Translations under genes and position numbers: made by a program
NCBI GenBank assembly: GCA_019748095.1
Contig: JAIEQA010000014.1
Coordinates: 1 to 58,226 of the forward strand
DNA: 58,226 nt
Source of the DNA: Caulobacteraceae bacterium
GTDB lineage: Bacteria > Pseudomonadota > Alphaproteobacteria > Caulobacterales > Caulobacteraceae
Direction of reading: 5' to 3'
Notes under the pieces: generated by a model
Told to the model about the DNA's origin: nothing
Seen by the model: only the letters and a program-made list of their open reading frames with translations
The model's database searches: none
Shown here: one piece after another, positions 42,544-50,804 of the stretch
Position numbering within the stretch: position 1 is the first letter of the stretch
Layout: the number at the start of each line of letters is the position of its first letter

Positions 42544-42752
42544 TTTCGTCATCCTCCGGCGAGCGCAGCGAGACCGGGGGACCCCTCGTCATCCTCCGGC
42601 CGATCGGAGATCGGACCGGGGGAGGCGCGCGAGAGCGCGAACCTGTCGCAGAGCAGATCATCTGAACCATCGTGCCTGAACAGATCGCCTTCGGCGCCGC
42701 TGGGTCCCCCGGTCTGCGCCGCGAAGGCGCGGCTTGCCGGAGGATGACGAAA
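42544..42752. repeat. Three-copy palindromic repeat cluster between hemB and acdH
   Basis: The 309-bp gap holds no gene but three copies of one repeat: TCGTCATCCTCCGGC..AGACCGGGGGACCC at 42546-42584, TCGTCATCCTCCGG..GGACCGGGGGAGG at about 42587-42625, and an inverted copy at about 42701-42752 (GGGTCCCCCGGTCTGC..GCCGGAGGATGACGA). Each copy keeps the outer words but has a different inner hairpin (GCGCAGCG; CCGATCGGAGATCGG; GCGCCGCGAAGGCGC). Copies 1 and 3 form one long inverted repeat. Confidence 0.8.
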
Positions 42753-42834
42753 GGGATTGGAGCGAAAGGCTTGTGGTGACGCGGTGTCGGCCCGTCGCTA
42801 GAAGCCAAAGAAAACAGTCACACCGGGAGACCCC

Positions 42835-43974
42835 ATGGATTTCGCCCTCACCGACGACCAGCGCGCCATCCAGGACGCGGCCCGCGCCTTTGCCGAGGCC
42901 GAACTGGCCCCGCACAGCGCCGAATGGGACGAGACCAAACATTTCCCGGTCGAGACCATGCGCCGGGCGGCCGAGACGGGTTTTGCCGCCATCTATGCGG
43001 GCGAGGAGCACGGCGGCATGGCGCTGGGTCGGGTCGAGGCGGCGCTGATCTTCGAGGAGCTGTCGCGGGGCGATGTGTCGACCGCCGCCTTCATCTCGAT
43101 CCACAATATGGCGACCTGGATGATCGACCGGTTCGGCTCGGATGCGCTGCGGGCGACCTATGTGCCTCGCCTGACGACGATGGAGCTGATCGCCTCCTAC
43201 TGCCTGACCGAGCCGGGGTCCGGGTCCGACGCGGCGGCCATGCGGACCAGCGCGACACGGGATGGCGACCACTGGGTGCTGAACGGCTCCAAGGCCTTCA
43301 TCTCGGGGGCGGGGACGTCTGATCTGTATGTCGTCATGGCGCGGACGGGCGAGGCGGGGCCGAAGGGCATCAGCGCCTTCGTGGTCGAGAAGGGCACGCC
43401 GGGGCTCAGCTTCGGGGCGCAGGAGAAGAAGATGGGCTGGAACAGCCAGCCCACCGCCATCGTTCAGTTTGACGATTGCCGCGTCCCGGCGGCCAATCTG
43501 CTGGGCCAGGAAGGCCACGGCTTCCGCTATGCCATGATGGGGCTGGACGGCGGGCGGCTGAACATCGCGGCCTGTTCGCTGGGCGGGGCGCGGCTGGCGC
43601 TGGAGACGGCCCAAGCCTACGTCGCCAGCCGCAAACAGTTCGGCAAGGCGCTGGCCGAATTCCAGAACACCCAGTTCAAACTGGCCGACATGGCCACGGC
43701 GCTGGAGGCGGCGCGGCTGATGGTGCTGCGCGGGGCCTGGGCGATCGACACGGACCATCCCGAAAAGACCAAATGGTGCGCCATGGCCAAGCGGATGGCC
43801 ACCGACGCCTGTTTCGACATCGCCGACGAGGCGCTGCAACTGCACGGCGGCTATGGCTATCTGAAGGACTATCCGCTGGAACGGATCGTGCGGGACCTGC
43901 GGGTGCACCGGATTCTGGAAGGCACCAATGAGATCATGCGGGTCATCACGGCGCGCGAGATGATGCGGCAATGA
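42835..43974 (+). CDS. acdH: Acyl-CoA dehydrogenase (isobutyryl-CoA / short branched-chain type)
   Basis: 379-residue FAD enzyme: MDFALTDDQRAIQDAARAFA, ASYCLTEPGSGSDAAAM, FISGAGTSDLYVVMARTG, RKQFGKALAEFQNTQFKLAD, and LQLHGGYGYLKDYPLER with VHRILEGTNEIMRVI (Glu-base region). The sequence and its position before an HIBYL-CoA-hydrolase-like and an mmsB-like gene fit isobutyryl-CoA to methacrylyl-CoA in valine degradation. Its stop overlaps the halogenase ATG (ATGA, 43971-43974). Confidence 0.9.
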   Translation: MDFALTDDQRAIQDAARAFAEAELAPHSAEWDETKHFPVETMRRAAETGFAAIYAGEEHGGMALGRVEAALIFEELSRGDVSTAAFISIHNMATWMIDRFGSDALRATYVPRLTTMELIASYCLTEPGSGSDAAAMRTSATRDGDHWVLNGSKAFISGAGTSDLYVVMARTGEAGPKGISAFVVEKGTPGLSFGAQEKKMGWNSQPTAIVQFDDCRVPAANLLGQEGHGFRYAMMGLDGGRLNIAACSLGGARLALETAQAYVASRKQFGKALAEFQNTQFKLADMATALEAARLMVLRGAWAIDTDHPEKTKWCAMAKRMATDACFDIADEALQLHGGYGYLKDYPLERIVRDLRVHRILEGTNEIMRVITAREMMRQ

Positions 43975-45491
43975 GCGCGGGTCCGGTCCGGTCGGTCCTG
44001 ATCGTCGGCGGCGGCACCGCCGGCTGGATGGCGGCGGCGGCGATCCAGCGGTCTGTCGGGCCCAACGCCGAGGTGCGGCTGGTCGAGAGCGCCGACATCG
44101 GCATCGTGGGGGTGGGCGAGGCGACGGTGCCGCCCATCCGCGATTTCAACGCCCTGATCGGTCTCGATGAGGCGGAGTTCATGCGCGAGACCCGCGCGAC
44201 CCTGAAGCTGGGGATCGAGTTCAAGGGCTGGGGCACAAGGGACAGCGCCTATTTCCACCCGTTCGGCACCTTTGGTCCCGGGCCGACGCTGGGCGACTTC
44301 CCCGGGTCCTATTTCGCCTTGAAGGCGCAGAATCGGGCCGCGAGTCTCGAGGCCTATTCGATCACGTCCCATGCGGCGAAGCGGGGTCGGGTCGGGGTTC
44401 GGTCGAACGATCCGCGCTCGGCCCTGTCCGGGTTTCACACCGCCTATCATTTCGACGCGACCCTTTACGGCCAGTACCTGCGCACGGTCTGCGCCGGTCG
44501 GGGGATCGAGCGGATCGAGGGCGAGATCGTCGAGGTGGTGCAGCGCCCGCTGGACGGCTTTGTTGACCATGTGGTGCTGAAGGACGGGCGGACGCTGAAG
44601 GCCGATCTGTTTATCGACTGCACCGGCTTCCGGGGGCTGCTGATCGAGGGGGCGCTGAAGGCCGGGCATGAGGACTGGTCGCACTGGCTGCCGATGAACC
44701 GGGCCCTGGCCGTGCCGTGCGCAAAGGTCCGGCCGGCCGATCCCTTTACCTCGTCCACGGCGGAGGCGGCCGGCTGGCGCTGGCGCATCGCCCTGCAGCA
44801 CCGGACCGGCAATGGCCATGTCTATTGCAGCGATCACATGGACGACGACACGGCGCGCGAGATCCTGCTGGCCGGTCTGGACGGGGAGGCCCTGGCCGAG
44901 CCCCGGCCGCTGCGGTTCGTCACCGGGCGGCGCAGGAAGCTGTGGGACAGGAATGTCGTGGCGCTGGGGCTGTCGTCCGGCTTCATCGAGCCGCTGGAAT
45001 CGACCAGCATCCATCTGGTGCAGGCGGGCATCATCCGGCTGCTGCAGCACTGGCCGGATCTGGATTTCAGCCCGGTCAACACCGCCGGCTACAACCGGCG
45101 GCTGGGGCGCGAGATCGAGCTGATCCGCGACTTCGTCATCCTGCACTATCACGCGACCGCACGGGATGATTCGTCGTTCTGGCAGCGGATGCGGGAGATG
45201 AGCATTCCCGACAGCCTGGCCGAGCGGGTCGAGCTGTTCCGCGACCGGGGCCTGCTGTTCCAGGTCGGGGCCGACGAATATTTCAGCCAGGGCTCATGGA
45301 TGGCGGTGATGATGGGGCAGGGCATCGTCCCGGCGGCGCACAACCCGCTTTACGACTACCAGAACCTGGATCAGGTGGCGGCGGGCTTCGACCGGATCCG
45401 GCAGGCCTGGTCGACGACCGTCGACAACCTCCCGGCCCATGAGGATTTCCTGAGGCAGAACCGCATGTGGGCGGAAGAGGCGACAGCATGA
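43971..45491 (+). CDS. Flavin-dependent (tryptophan-type) halogenase
   Basis: 506 residues. FAD motif VLIVGGGTAGWMAAAAI, family motif GIVGVGEATVPPI, Lys79 in RATLKLGIEFKGWG at the position of the catalytic Lys of PrnA/RebH, AGWRWRIALQHR (WxWxI motif), and SSGFIEPLESTSIHL with the Glu-Ser pair near 343-344. All halogenase hallmarks are present. It needs FADH2 from a separate reductase. It is locked by 4-nt overlaps to acdH upstream and to the enoyl-CoA hydratase-family gene downstream. Substrate unknown; Caulobacterales carry many such homologues. Confidence 0.88.
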   Translation: MSAGPVRSVLIVGGGTAGWMAAAAIQRSVGPNAEVRLVESADIGIVGVGEATVPPIRDFNALIGLDEAEFMRETRATLKLGIEFKGWGTRDSAYFHPFGTFGPGPTLGDFPGSYFALKAQNRAASLEAYSITSHAAKRGRVGVRSNDPRSALSGFHTAYHFDATLYGQYLRTVCAGRGIERIEGEIVEVVQRPLDGFVDHVVLKDGRTLKADLFIDCTGFRGLLIEGALKAGHEDWSHWLPMNRALAVPCAKVRPADPFTSSTAEAAGWRWRIALQHRTGNGHVYCSDHMDDDTAREILLAGLDGEALAEPRPLRFVTGRRRKLWDRNVVALGLSSGFIEPLESTSIHLVQAGIIRLLQHWPDLDFSPVNTAGYNRRLGREIELIRDFVILHYHATARDDSSFWQRMREMSIPDSLAERVELFRDRGLLFQVGADEYFSQGSWMAVMMGQGIVPAAHNPLYDYQNLDQVAAGFDRIRQAWSTTVDNLPAHEDFLRQNRMWAEEATA

Positions 45492-46528
45492 GCGACTCCG
45501 AGGTCCTGACCCGCATCGACGGCTCCGTCGGGCGGATCACCCTGAACCGGCCGAAGGCCCTGCATGCCCTGAACCTGGCGATGTGCGAGGCGATGACGGC
45601 GGCCTTGCTGGACTGGCGGAACGATCCGGCCGTGACGTCGGTGCTGATCGACCATGCGGGGGAGCGCGGCTTCTGTGCCGGGGGCGACATCCGGATGATC
45701 GCCGAAAGCGGGGCGACGGATGCGGTCGAGGCCAGGGCCTTCTTCCATGCGGAGTACCGGCTGAACCATCTGATGTTCGTCTATCCGAAGCCGGTCACGG
45801 CGATCGTGGACGGGATCGTCATGGGCGGCGGAGTGGGCATCTCGGAACCGGCGAAGGTGCGGATCGCGACCGAGCGGACGACCTATGCCATGCCCGAGAC
45901 GGGGATCGGCCTGTTCCCCGATGTCGGCGGCGGCTGGTTCCTGCCGCGGCTGCCGGGCGAGACCGGGACGTGGCTGGCGTTGACGGGGGCACGGCTGAAG
46001 GCGGCGGATACGGTCGCGCTGGGCATCCATACGCATTTCGTCCCGTCGGACCGGATCGAGGCGCTGAAGGCGGCCCTGGTGGATGCCGGCCCGGACGCGG
46101 TGGCCAACTTCGCGACACCGGCTGGCCCTGCGCCGCTCGAGACACACCGCGCCGCCATTGACGCGTTGTTCGCCCACGACACGGTTGAAGGGATCCTCGC
46201 TGCGCTGGAGGCTGACGGGTCGGACTGGGCCGTCGCGCAACTGGCGACGCTGAAGACCAAGTCACCACAGTCGCTGAAGGTGACGCTGCACCAGCTGCGG
46301 GCCGGTCGAGCGATGACCGATTTCGCCGGGGTCATGGCGATGGAGTACCGGCTGGGCGGTCGGGTGGTCCGGACGCACGACTTCCGGGAGGGGGTCAGGG
46401 CAGTGATCATCGACAAGGACAATGCGCCGCAGTGGTCGCCGGCGCGGGTGGAAGACGTGGCCGACGCGGACATCCGGGCCCTGTTCGATCCGCTTCCGGC
46501 CGATCAGGAATGGACCCCGCTGGCGTGA
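45488..46528 (+). CDS. Enoyl-CoA hydratase/isomerase family (3-hydroxyisobutyryl-CoA hydrolase type)
   Basis: 346 residues; length and motifs match HIBYL-CoA hydrolases rather than 260-residue crotonases: ITLNRPKALHALNLAMCEAM, GERGFCAGGDIRMIAESG, AIVDGIVMGGGVGIS (oxyanion hole), MPETGIGLFPDVGGGWFLPRL (catalytic Glu/Asp), KTKSPQSLKVTLHQLRAG, and FREGVRAVIIDKDNAPQWSP. It would free 3-hydroxyisobutyrate for the MmsB-like dehydrogenase. ATG 45488 overlaps the halogenase stop. Confidence 0.88.
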   Translation: MSDSEVLTRIDGSVGRITLNRPKALHALNLAMCEAMTAALLDWRNDPAVTSVLIDHAGERGFCAGGDIRMIAESGATDAVEARAFFHAEYRLNHLMFVYPKPVTAIVDGIVMGGGVGISEPAKVRIATERTTYAMPETGIGLFPDVGGGWFLPRLPGETGTWLALTGARLKAADTVALGIHTHFVPSDRIEALKAALVDAGPDAVANFATPAGPAPLETHRAAIDALFAHDTVEGILAALEADGSDWAVAQLATLKTKSPQSLKVTLHQLRAGRAMTDFAGVMAMEYRLGGRVVRTHDFREGVRAVIIDKDNAPQWSPARVEDVADADIRALFDPLPADQEWTPLA

Positions 46529-46592
46529 CGACTTGCATCCCTGCGGGCACCGGCGCGTAAGTCCGGTCGACTGTCGTTCGAGGAGTCTGAAC

Positions 46593-47366
46593 ATGCTGAA
46601 GTCCCTTCTGCTCGTGGCCACGGCGCTGGCCCTGACGGGCTGCGCGCCCGTGATGTTTGCCGCGACCCCGGCGGATCCGGCGGAGCGGGCCTCGGCTGTG
46701 GTCAATGACTATGCCCTCGCCATCGCTGACCCGCTGCGGCCCGCCGCCGAGGTCGAGCGCGATCCGCTGCGCAAGCCGGCCGAGATGCTGGCCTTCATCG
46801 GGATCCAGGGCGGCGAACGCATCGCCGACATCCGCCCGGAAGAGGGCTATTTCACCCGTCTGTTCGCCCGCGCCGTGGGCCCCGAAGGCCGGGTCTATGC
46901 CTTTGTGCCGAACCAGACGGCGGTGCGCGAGAACGGCTTTGGCGATACGCTGGCGACCGACTATCCGAATGTGACGCGGGTGACCGGCGCGCTGGAAGAG
47001 CTTTCGTTCGGTGAGTCGCTGGACGTCGTCTGGATGGGGCAGGAGTACCACGACTTCGTCATCCCGCGGTTCGGCGTGGACGTGGCGAAGATGAATGCGG
47101 CGGTGTTCGCAGCCCTGAAGCCCGGCGGGCTTTATGTGATTCTGGACCACGAGGCCGCGCCCGGTGCCGGCACCGATGTGGTCGGCACCCTGCACCGGAT
47201 CGAGGGGGGGGCCCTGCGCGCCCAGGTCGAGGCCGCGGGGTTCATCTTCGAGGGCGAGAGCGATGCGGTCCGCAATCCGCAGGACGACCGCAGCCTGTCG
47301 GTCTTCGACCCGGCGATCCGGGGTCGCAGTGACCAGTTCGTCTATCGCTTCCGCAAACCCGGCTAG
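46593..47366 (+). CDS. Lipoprotein with methyltransferase-like domain
   Basis: 257 residues. The lipoprotein signal LKSLLLVATALALTGC has lipobox LTGC. The mature part has a class I methyltransferase-like fold: GGERIADIRPEEGYFTRLFA, GPEGRVYAFVPN, LDVVWMGQEYHDF, ALKPGGLYVILDHEA. Motif I is degenerate: Arg and Glu replace glycines in DIRPEEG. Since SAM is not expected in the periplasm, catalysis is doubtful. GAGGAG precedes ATG 46593. It ends in a 4-nt convergent overlap with the EthD-family gene. Confidence 0.8.
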   Translation: MLKSLLLVATALALTGCAPVMFAATPADPAERASAVVNDYALAIADPLRPAAEVERDPLRKPAEMLAFIGIQGGERIADIRPEEGYFTRLFARAVGPEGRVYAFVPNQTAVRENGFGDTLATDYPNVTRVTGALEELSFGESLDVVWMGQEYHDFVIPRFGVDVAKMNAAVFAALKPGGLYVILDHEAAPGAGTDVVGTLHRIEGGALRAQVEAAGFIFEGESDAVRNPQDDRSLSVFDPAIRGRSDQFVYRFRKPG

Positions 47367-47671
47367 ACGGTCCGCGTTTCATACATGAGCAGGGTGGCCC
47401 CGCCGGTGGCGAAGGTCGCCACATCGGCGGCGGCGGCCTGACCCTCGGGACTGGCCGAGGCGGCGGCGAGCGCTTCAAGGCTGTCGAACGTCAGAATCGC
47501 GATCAGGTGCACTCCCGCCGGGCCCTCCGGCGTCATCACCGGGCCGTCGCTGAGTTCGAAGCGACGTAGCCCGGGCAGTTTGCGCGCCAGCGGCACGTGG
47601 ATCTCGGCATAGTGACGGTCGAAGGCGGCGGGGTCGGTGGGGGTCCCGTAGGTCACGACAAGCTGGGCCAC
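47363..47671 (-). CDS. EthD family protein
   Basis: 102 residues of the EthD/dimeric ferredoxin-like fold: VVTYGTPTDPAAFDRHYAEI with HVPLARKLPGLRRFEL, AILTFDSLEALAAA, and a C-terminal GGATLLMYETRTV. Members degrade or cyclise small hydrophobic substrates or act as accessory proteins; the role here is unknown. GTG 47671 start. It interrupts the otherwise plus-strand valine cluster. Confidence 0.85.
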   Translation of the reverse strand: MAQLVVTYGTPTDPAAFDRHYAEIHVPLARKLPGLRRFELSDGPVMTPEGPAGVHLIAILTFDSLEALAAASASPEGQAAAADVATFATGGATLLMYETRTV

Positions 47672-47842
47672 TGGAGTTCTCCAATCAGGATAGGGCCGCG
47701 ACAGGCCCGGAAGAGGGGTCTCGCATGGACCCCGCCCCCGCGTAAGACGTCGTGGCCAACAGGGGCGAGCCGGTCCGGCCCCGCTTTCGCAAACCGGCCC
47801 GAGGGTCTAACCCGGGGCAAAATCGCTCCGGGAGAGAACAGT

Positions 47843-48748
47843 ATGGCCACCAGAATCGCCTTCATCGGCCTTGGCAACATGGGCGGGGGCATGGCCGCCA
47901 ACCAGGCGAAGGCCGGTCATGCGGTCTCGGCGTTCGACCTGTCGGCGGCGGCGCTGGAGCGGGCGAAGGCGGCGGGTTGCACGCCGGTTGGGTCGGTCGC
48001 GGAGGCCGTGCGCGACGCCGAGGTCATCATCACCATGCTTCCGGCCGGCCCCCATGTGCTGCAGGTCTATTCGGAGCAGATCATCGGTGCCGCTCCGTCG
48101 TCCGCCCTGCTGCTGGACTGTTCGACCATCGATGTCGACACGGCCCGCAAGGTCGCCGGTCTGGCGCGCGAGGGTGGCTATGCCTTTGCCGACGCCCCGG
48201 TGTCGGGCGGGACCATGGCGGCCGAGGCCGGGACCCTGGCCTTCATGGTCGGGTGCGACGAAGGGGATTTTCCCCGGATCGAGGCCGCGCTGGAGCCCAT
48301 GAGCCGGGCCACCTTCCGCGCCGGCGACCACGGGGCAGGGCAGGCGGCCAAGATCTGCAACAACATGATCCTCGGCATCACCATGCTGGGGACCTGCGAG
48401 GCCATCGCCCTGGCCGAGAAACTGGGTCTGGATCCGGTCAAGTTCTTTGATATCGCGGCCAAGTCATCCGGGCAGAGCTGGAGCGTGACCAGCTATTATC
48501 CCTGGCCCGGCCCGGTGCCGACGGCGCCGTCGAATCGCGACTATGAGGGCGGATTCGCGACGGCCATGATGCTGAAGGATCTGAAACTGGCGCAGGATGC
48601 GGCGGCCAAGGCCGGAGCCTCGACGCCGCTGGGGGCCCAGTCCGAGGCTCTGTTCCAGCTGTTCGACCGTCTCGGTTATGGCGGCCGCGATTTCTCGGGA
48701 ATCCTGCAGATGTTGCGGGGACGCCTGGAGGATTTGCCGCGCGCTTGA
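47843..48748 (+). CDS. mmsB: 3-hydroxyisobutyrate dehydrogenase
   Basis: 301 residues. NAD motif [21 protein letters not shown] with FDLS at the turn (Asp, NAD preference), [54 protein letters not shown] (catalytic Lys), and [20 protein letters not shown], a stretch diagnostic of true HIBADH/MmsB. Oxidises 3-hydroxyisobutyrate to methylmalonate semialdehyde. ATG 47843 has GGGAG upstream. Its stop codon lies inside the FNR box that precedes hemA. Confidence 0.94.
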   Translation: MATRIAFIGLGNMGGGMAANQAKAGHAVSAFDLSAAALERAKAAGCTPVGSVAEAVRDAEVIITMLPAGPHVLQVYSEQIIGAAPSSALLLDCSTIDVDTARKVAGLAREGGYAFADAPVSGGTMAAEAGTLAFMVGCDEGDFPRIEAALEPMSRATFRAGDHGAGQAAKICNNMILGITMLGTCEAIALAEKLGLDPVKFFDIAAKSSGQSWSVTSYYPWPGPVPTAPSNRDYEGGFATAMMLKDLKLAQDAAAKAGASTPLGAQSEALFQLFDRLGYGGRDFSGILQMLRGRLEDLPRA

Positions 48749-48758
48749 TCCACATCAA
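48745..48758. promoter_or_regulatory. FNR/FixK box upstream of hemA
   Basis: TTGAT-CCAC-ATCAA, a perfect match to the FNR/FixK/FnrL consensus TTGAT-N4-ATCAA. It is centred about 158 nt before the hemA ATG and overlaps the mmsB stop. A class II promoter would start near 48793, leaving a ~115-nt leader. Regulation of 5-ALA synthase by FNR-type proteins is known in other alphaproteobacteria. Confidence 0.7.
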
Positions 48759-48908
48759 GGCGGCGCAAGGTCCGTTGATCGATCGTCGTCCATGAGCACG
48801 AACGAACCTGAGAACCGTTATCAATTAGGAGGTTGCGACCATTTTGCCACCTCCGAAGATAGACTTTGGTCAGTCCGGGGCGCAAATACTCAGCCATCCG
48901 GAGAAACC

Positions 48909-50150
48909 ATGCGAGAGTCAGGGTTGTTCGACTACAGGACCGCGTTTCAGACTGCCGTGGATCAGGTGAAGAGCGAAGGCCGCTATCGCGTCTTCGCCGA
49001 CCTGAAGCGCGTGCGCGGTCAGTTCCCCAAGGCTGTGCGTCGGCGTGAGGACGGCTCCGAGCAGGAGTGCGTAATCTGGTGCTCCAACGACTATCTGGGC
49101 ATGGGCCAACACCCGGAGGTCCTGGGTGCCATGCAGGCCGAGCTGGACGCCGTCGGCGCCGGAGCCGGGGGCACACGCAACATCTCGGGCACCACCCGGT
49201 CTGCGGTCGATCTGGAGGCCGAGCTGGCCTCGTGGCACCACAAGGAAGCGGCCCTGTTGTTCACCTCGGGCTATGTGGCCAATGAGGCGACGCTGACGAC
49301 GCTGCAGCGCATCCTGCCGGGCCTGATCATCTTCTCCGACAGCCTGAACCACGCCTCCATGATTGCGGGCATCAGGAATGGTGGCTGCGAGCGGCACGTC
49401 TTCCTGCACAATGATCTGGCACATCTGGAGACGCTGCTGGCCGCCGCGCCGGCGGACGCGCCCAAGCTGATCGCCTTCGAGAGCGTCTATTCGATGGACG
49501 GCGACATCGCCGACATCGCCGGCACCATCGCCCTGGCCCGCAAATATGGCGCGCTGACCTATCTGGACGAGGTCCATGCGGTTGGCCTGTACGGTGAGAC
49601 CGGCGCGGGTGTGGCCGAGCGGGACGGGGTGCTGGACGGCATCGACATCGTCGAATGCACCCTCGGCAAGGCCATCGGCGTCATGGGTGGATACATCGCG
49701 GCTGACGCCGTGATCGTGGACGCGGTGCGCAGCTGGGCCTCGGGCTTCATCTTCACCACCAGCCTGCCGCCGGCCCTGACGGCCGGAGCCCTGGCCTCGG
49801 TGCGCCACCTGAAGACCCACCCCGAACTGCGCGCGGCGCATCAGGAACGGGCCGAGACCCTGAAGCGCCGCTTCGCCGAGGCCGGGATTCCGGTCATGCC
49901 GAGCGAAAGCCACATCGTCCCGGTGTTCGTCGGTGATCCGGTCCACGCCAAGATGATTTCGGACATGCTGCTGGAAGACCACGGCATCTACGTCCAGCCG
50001 ATCAACTATCCGACCGTGCCCAAGGGAACCGAGCGTCTGCGCTTCACGCCGTCGCCGAACCATGACGACGGCATGATGGACGCCCTGGTCACGGCCATGG
50101 ACAAGCTGTGGACGCACTGCAATGTCGCCCGGATGCCCGTCGCGGCGTAG
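48909..50150 (+). CDS. hemA: 5-aminolevulinate synthase
   Basis: PLP enzyme condensing glycine and succinyl-CoA, the first haem step in alphaproteobacteria. 413 residues: [87 protein letters not shown] lysine in [14 protein letters not shown], and [22 protein letters not shown] 48909 fits the family start; an in-frame ATG at 48792 would add 39 residues of unrelated sequence. An FNR/FixK box lies upstream; glyA, a glycine source, is downstream. Confidence 0.97.
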   Translation: MRESGLFDYRTAFQTAVDQVKSEGRYRVFADLKRVRGQFPKAVRRREDGSEQECVIWCSNDYLGMGQHPEVLGAMQAELDAVGAGAGGTRNISGTTRSAVDLEAELASWHHKEAALLFTSGYVANEATLTTLQRILPGLIIFSDSLNHASMIAGIRNGGCERHVFLHNDLAHLETLLAAAPADAPKLIAFESVYSMDGDIADIAGTIALARKYGALTYLDEVHAVGLYGETGAGVAERDGVLDGIDIVECTLGKAIGVMGGYIAADAVIVDAVRSWASGFIFTTSLPPALTAGALASVRHLKTHPELRAAHQERAETLKRRFAEAGIPVMPSESHIVPVFVGDPVHAKMISDMLLEDHGIYVQPINYPTVPKGTERLRFTPSPNHDDGMMDALVTAMDKLWTHCNVARMPVAA

Positions 50151-50199
50151 GCCATCTGGCCCGGTTTCAGCCGACCGCGTTTCGCGGTAGGATCAGGCC

Positions 50200-50556
50200 A
50201 TGAACGTCCATCAGCCGGTCCCCGCCGAGGTCGAGGAGGAAGATTTCTTTCTCATGTCGAACTTGCGTCCTAGCGACACCGGTCTGCCTATGGTCGTTTG
50301 GGTCAGCAATCGGGGCCATGCCCGCCACGATGCTCGTGTGAAGGTTTGCCGGACACCCGGGGATCGCATTGCGGTCGATGACATGGCGGTCGTGGGCATC
50401 AGGCCCTCGCCTGAATTGATTGAAGGCCCGCTTGATGGCGAGAGCCTCAAGCTGGTGCAGCGGTGGATTGCCCTGAACGCGGACACGCTCATCGGCTATT
50501 GGAATAGCGAACTGAGCACCCGCGAACTGTTTCAAAATCTGAAGCGCATCGAGTGA
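50200..50556 (+). CDS. Hypothetical protein (118 aa)
   Basis: Acidic N-terminus (PAEVEEEDFFLMSNLRPSDT), then MVVWVSNRGHARHDARVKVC, a beta-rich core, and a helical end (ESLKLVQRWIALNADTLIGYW). It looks like a small single-domain protein of the type seen next to DUF4160-like toxin-antitoxin genes, but I cannot name a family. AGGA precedes ATG 50200. Its stop is inside the start of the next small gene (GTGA), so the two are cotranslated. Confidence 0.65.
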   Translation: MNVHQPVPAEVEEEDFFLMSNLRPSDTGLPMVVWVSNRGHARHDARVKVCRTPGDRIAVDDMAVVGIRPSPELIEGPLDGESLKLVQRWIALNADTLIGYWNSELSTRELFQNLKRIE

Positions 50557-50732
50557 CGGACGGACCCGGCGACATCATCGTCGAGGCGATCCGCCGGGGC
50601 GTCTATCTGAAAGTGACGGCGGTCCACGTCGTGACGGGGAGAGAGGCGACGGCGGTGGGGCCGGCGGCGGAACCCAAGGCCGTCGAGCGGCTGGCTGTAG
50701 CCAAGCTCAAGCGTCTACTGACGCACCCCTGA
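50553..50732 (+). CDS. Small DUF6898-like protein (59 aa)
   Basis: A short frame opens at GTG 50553, overlapping the previous stop, and ends with TGA 50730-50732. The product has GVYLKVTAVHVVTGREATAV followed by GPAAEPKAVERLAVAKLKRL. This matches the pattern of small proteins encoded next to core genes in alphaproteobacteria (V-K-V-x-A-x-D/H-x-x-T-G-x-E, then G-P-A, then a basic helix). Function unknown. 72 nt upstream of glyA. Confidence 0.6.
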   Translation: MTDGPGDIIVEAIRRGVYLKVTAVHVVTGREATAVGPAAEPKAVERLAVAKLKRLLTHP

Positions 50733-50804
50733 CACCAGATGTTGTGGCAAGGGGCCACCGGGACTAGATAGGGCGCTCCCGCACCGCCAGCCCGGATATC
50801 GCCC

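Noticed and set aside
43971..45491. Secondary-metabolite gene cluster around the halogenase
   Set aside because: No NRPS, PKS, terpene or tailoring genes are adjacent; the neighbours are CoA-ester catabolism genes.
48792..48908. Upstream in-frame ATG giving hemA a 39-residue N-terminal extension
   Set aside because: The extension does not resemble 5-aminolevulinate synthase N-termini. ATG 48909 matches the family start and leaves room for a leader behind the FNR box.
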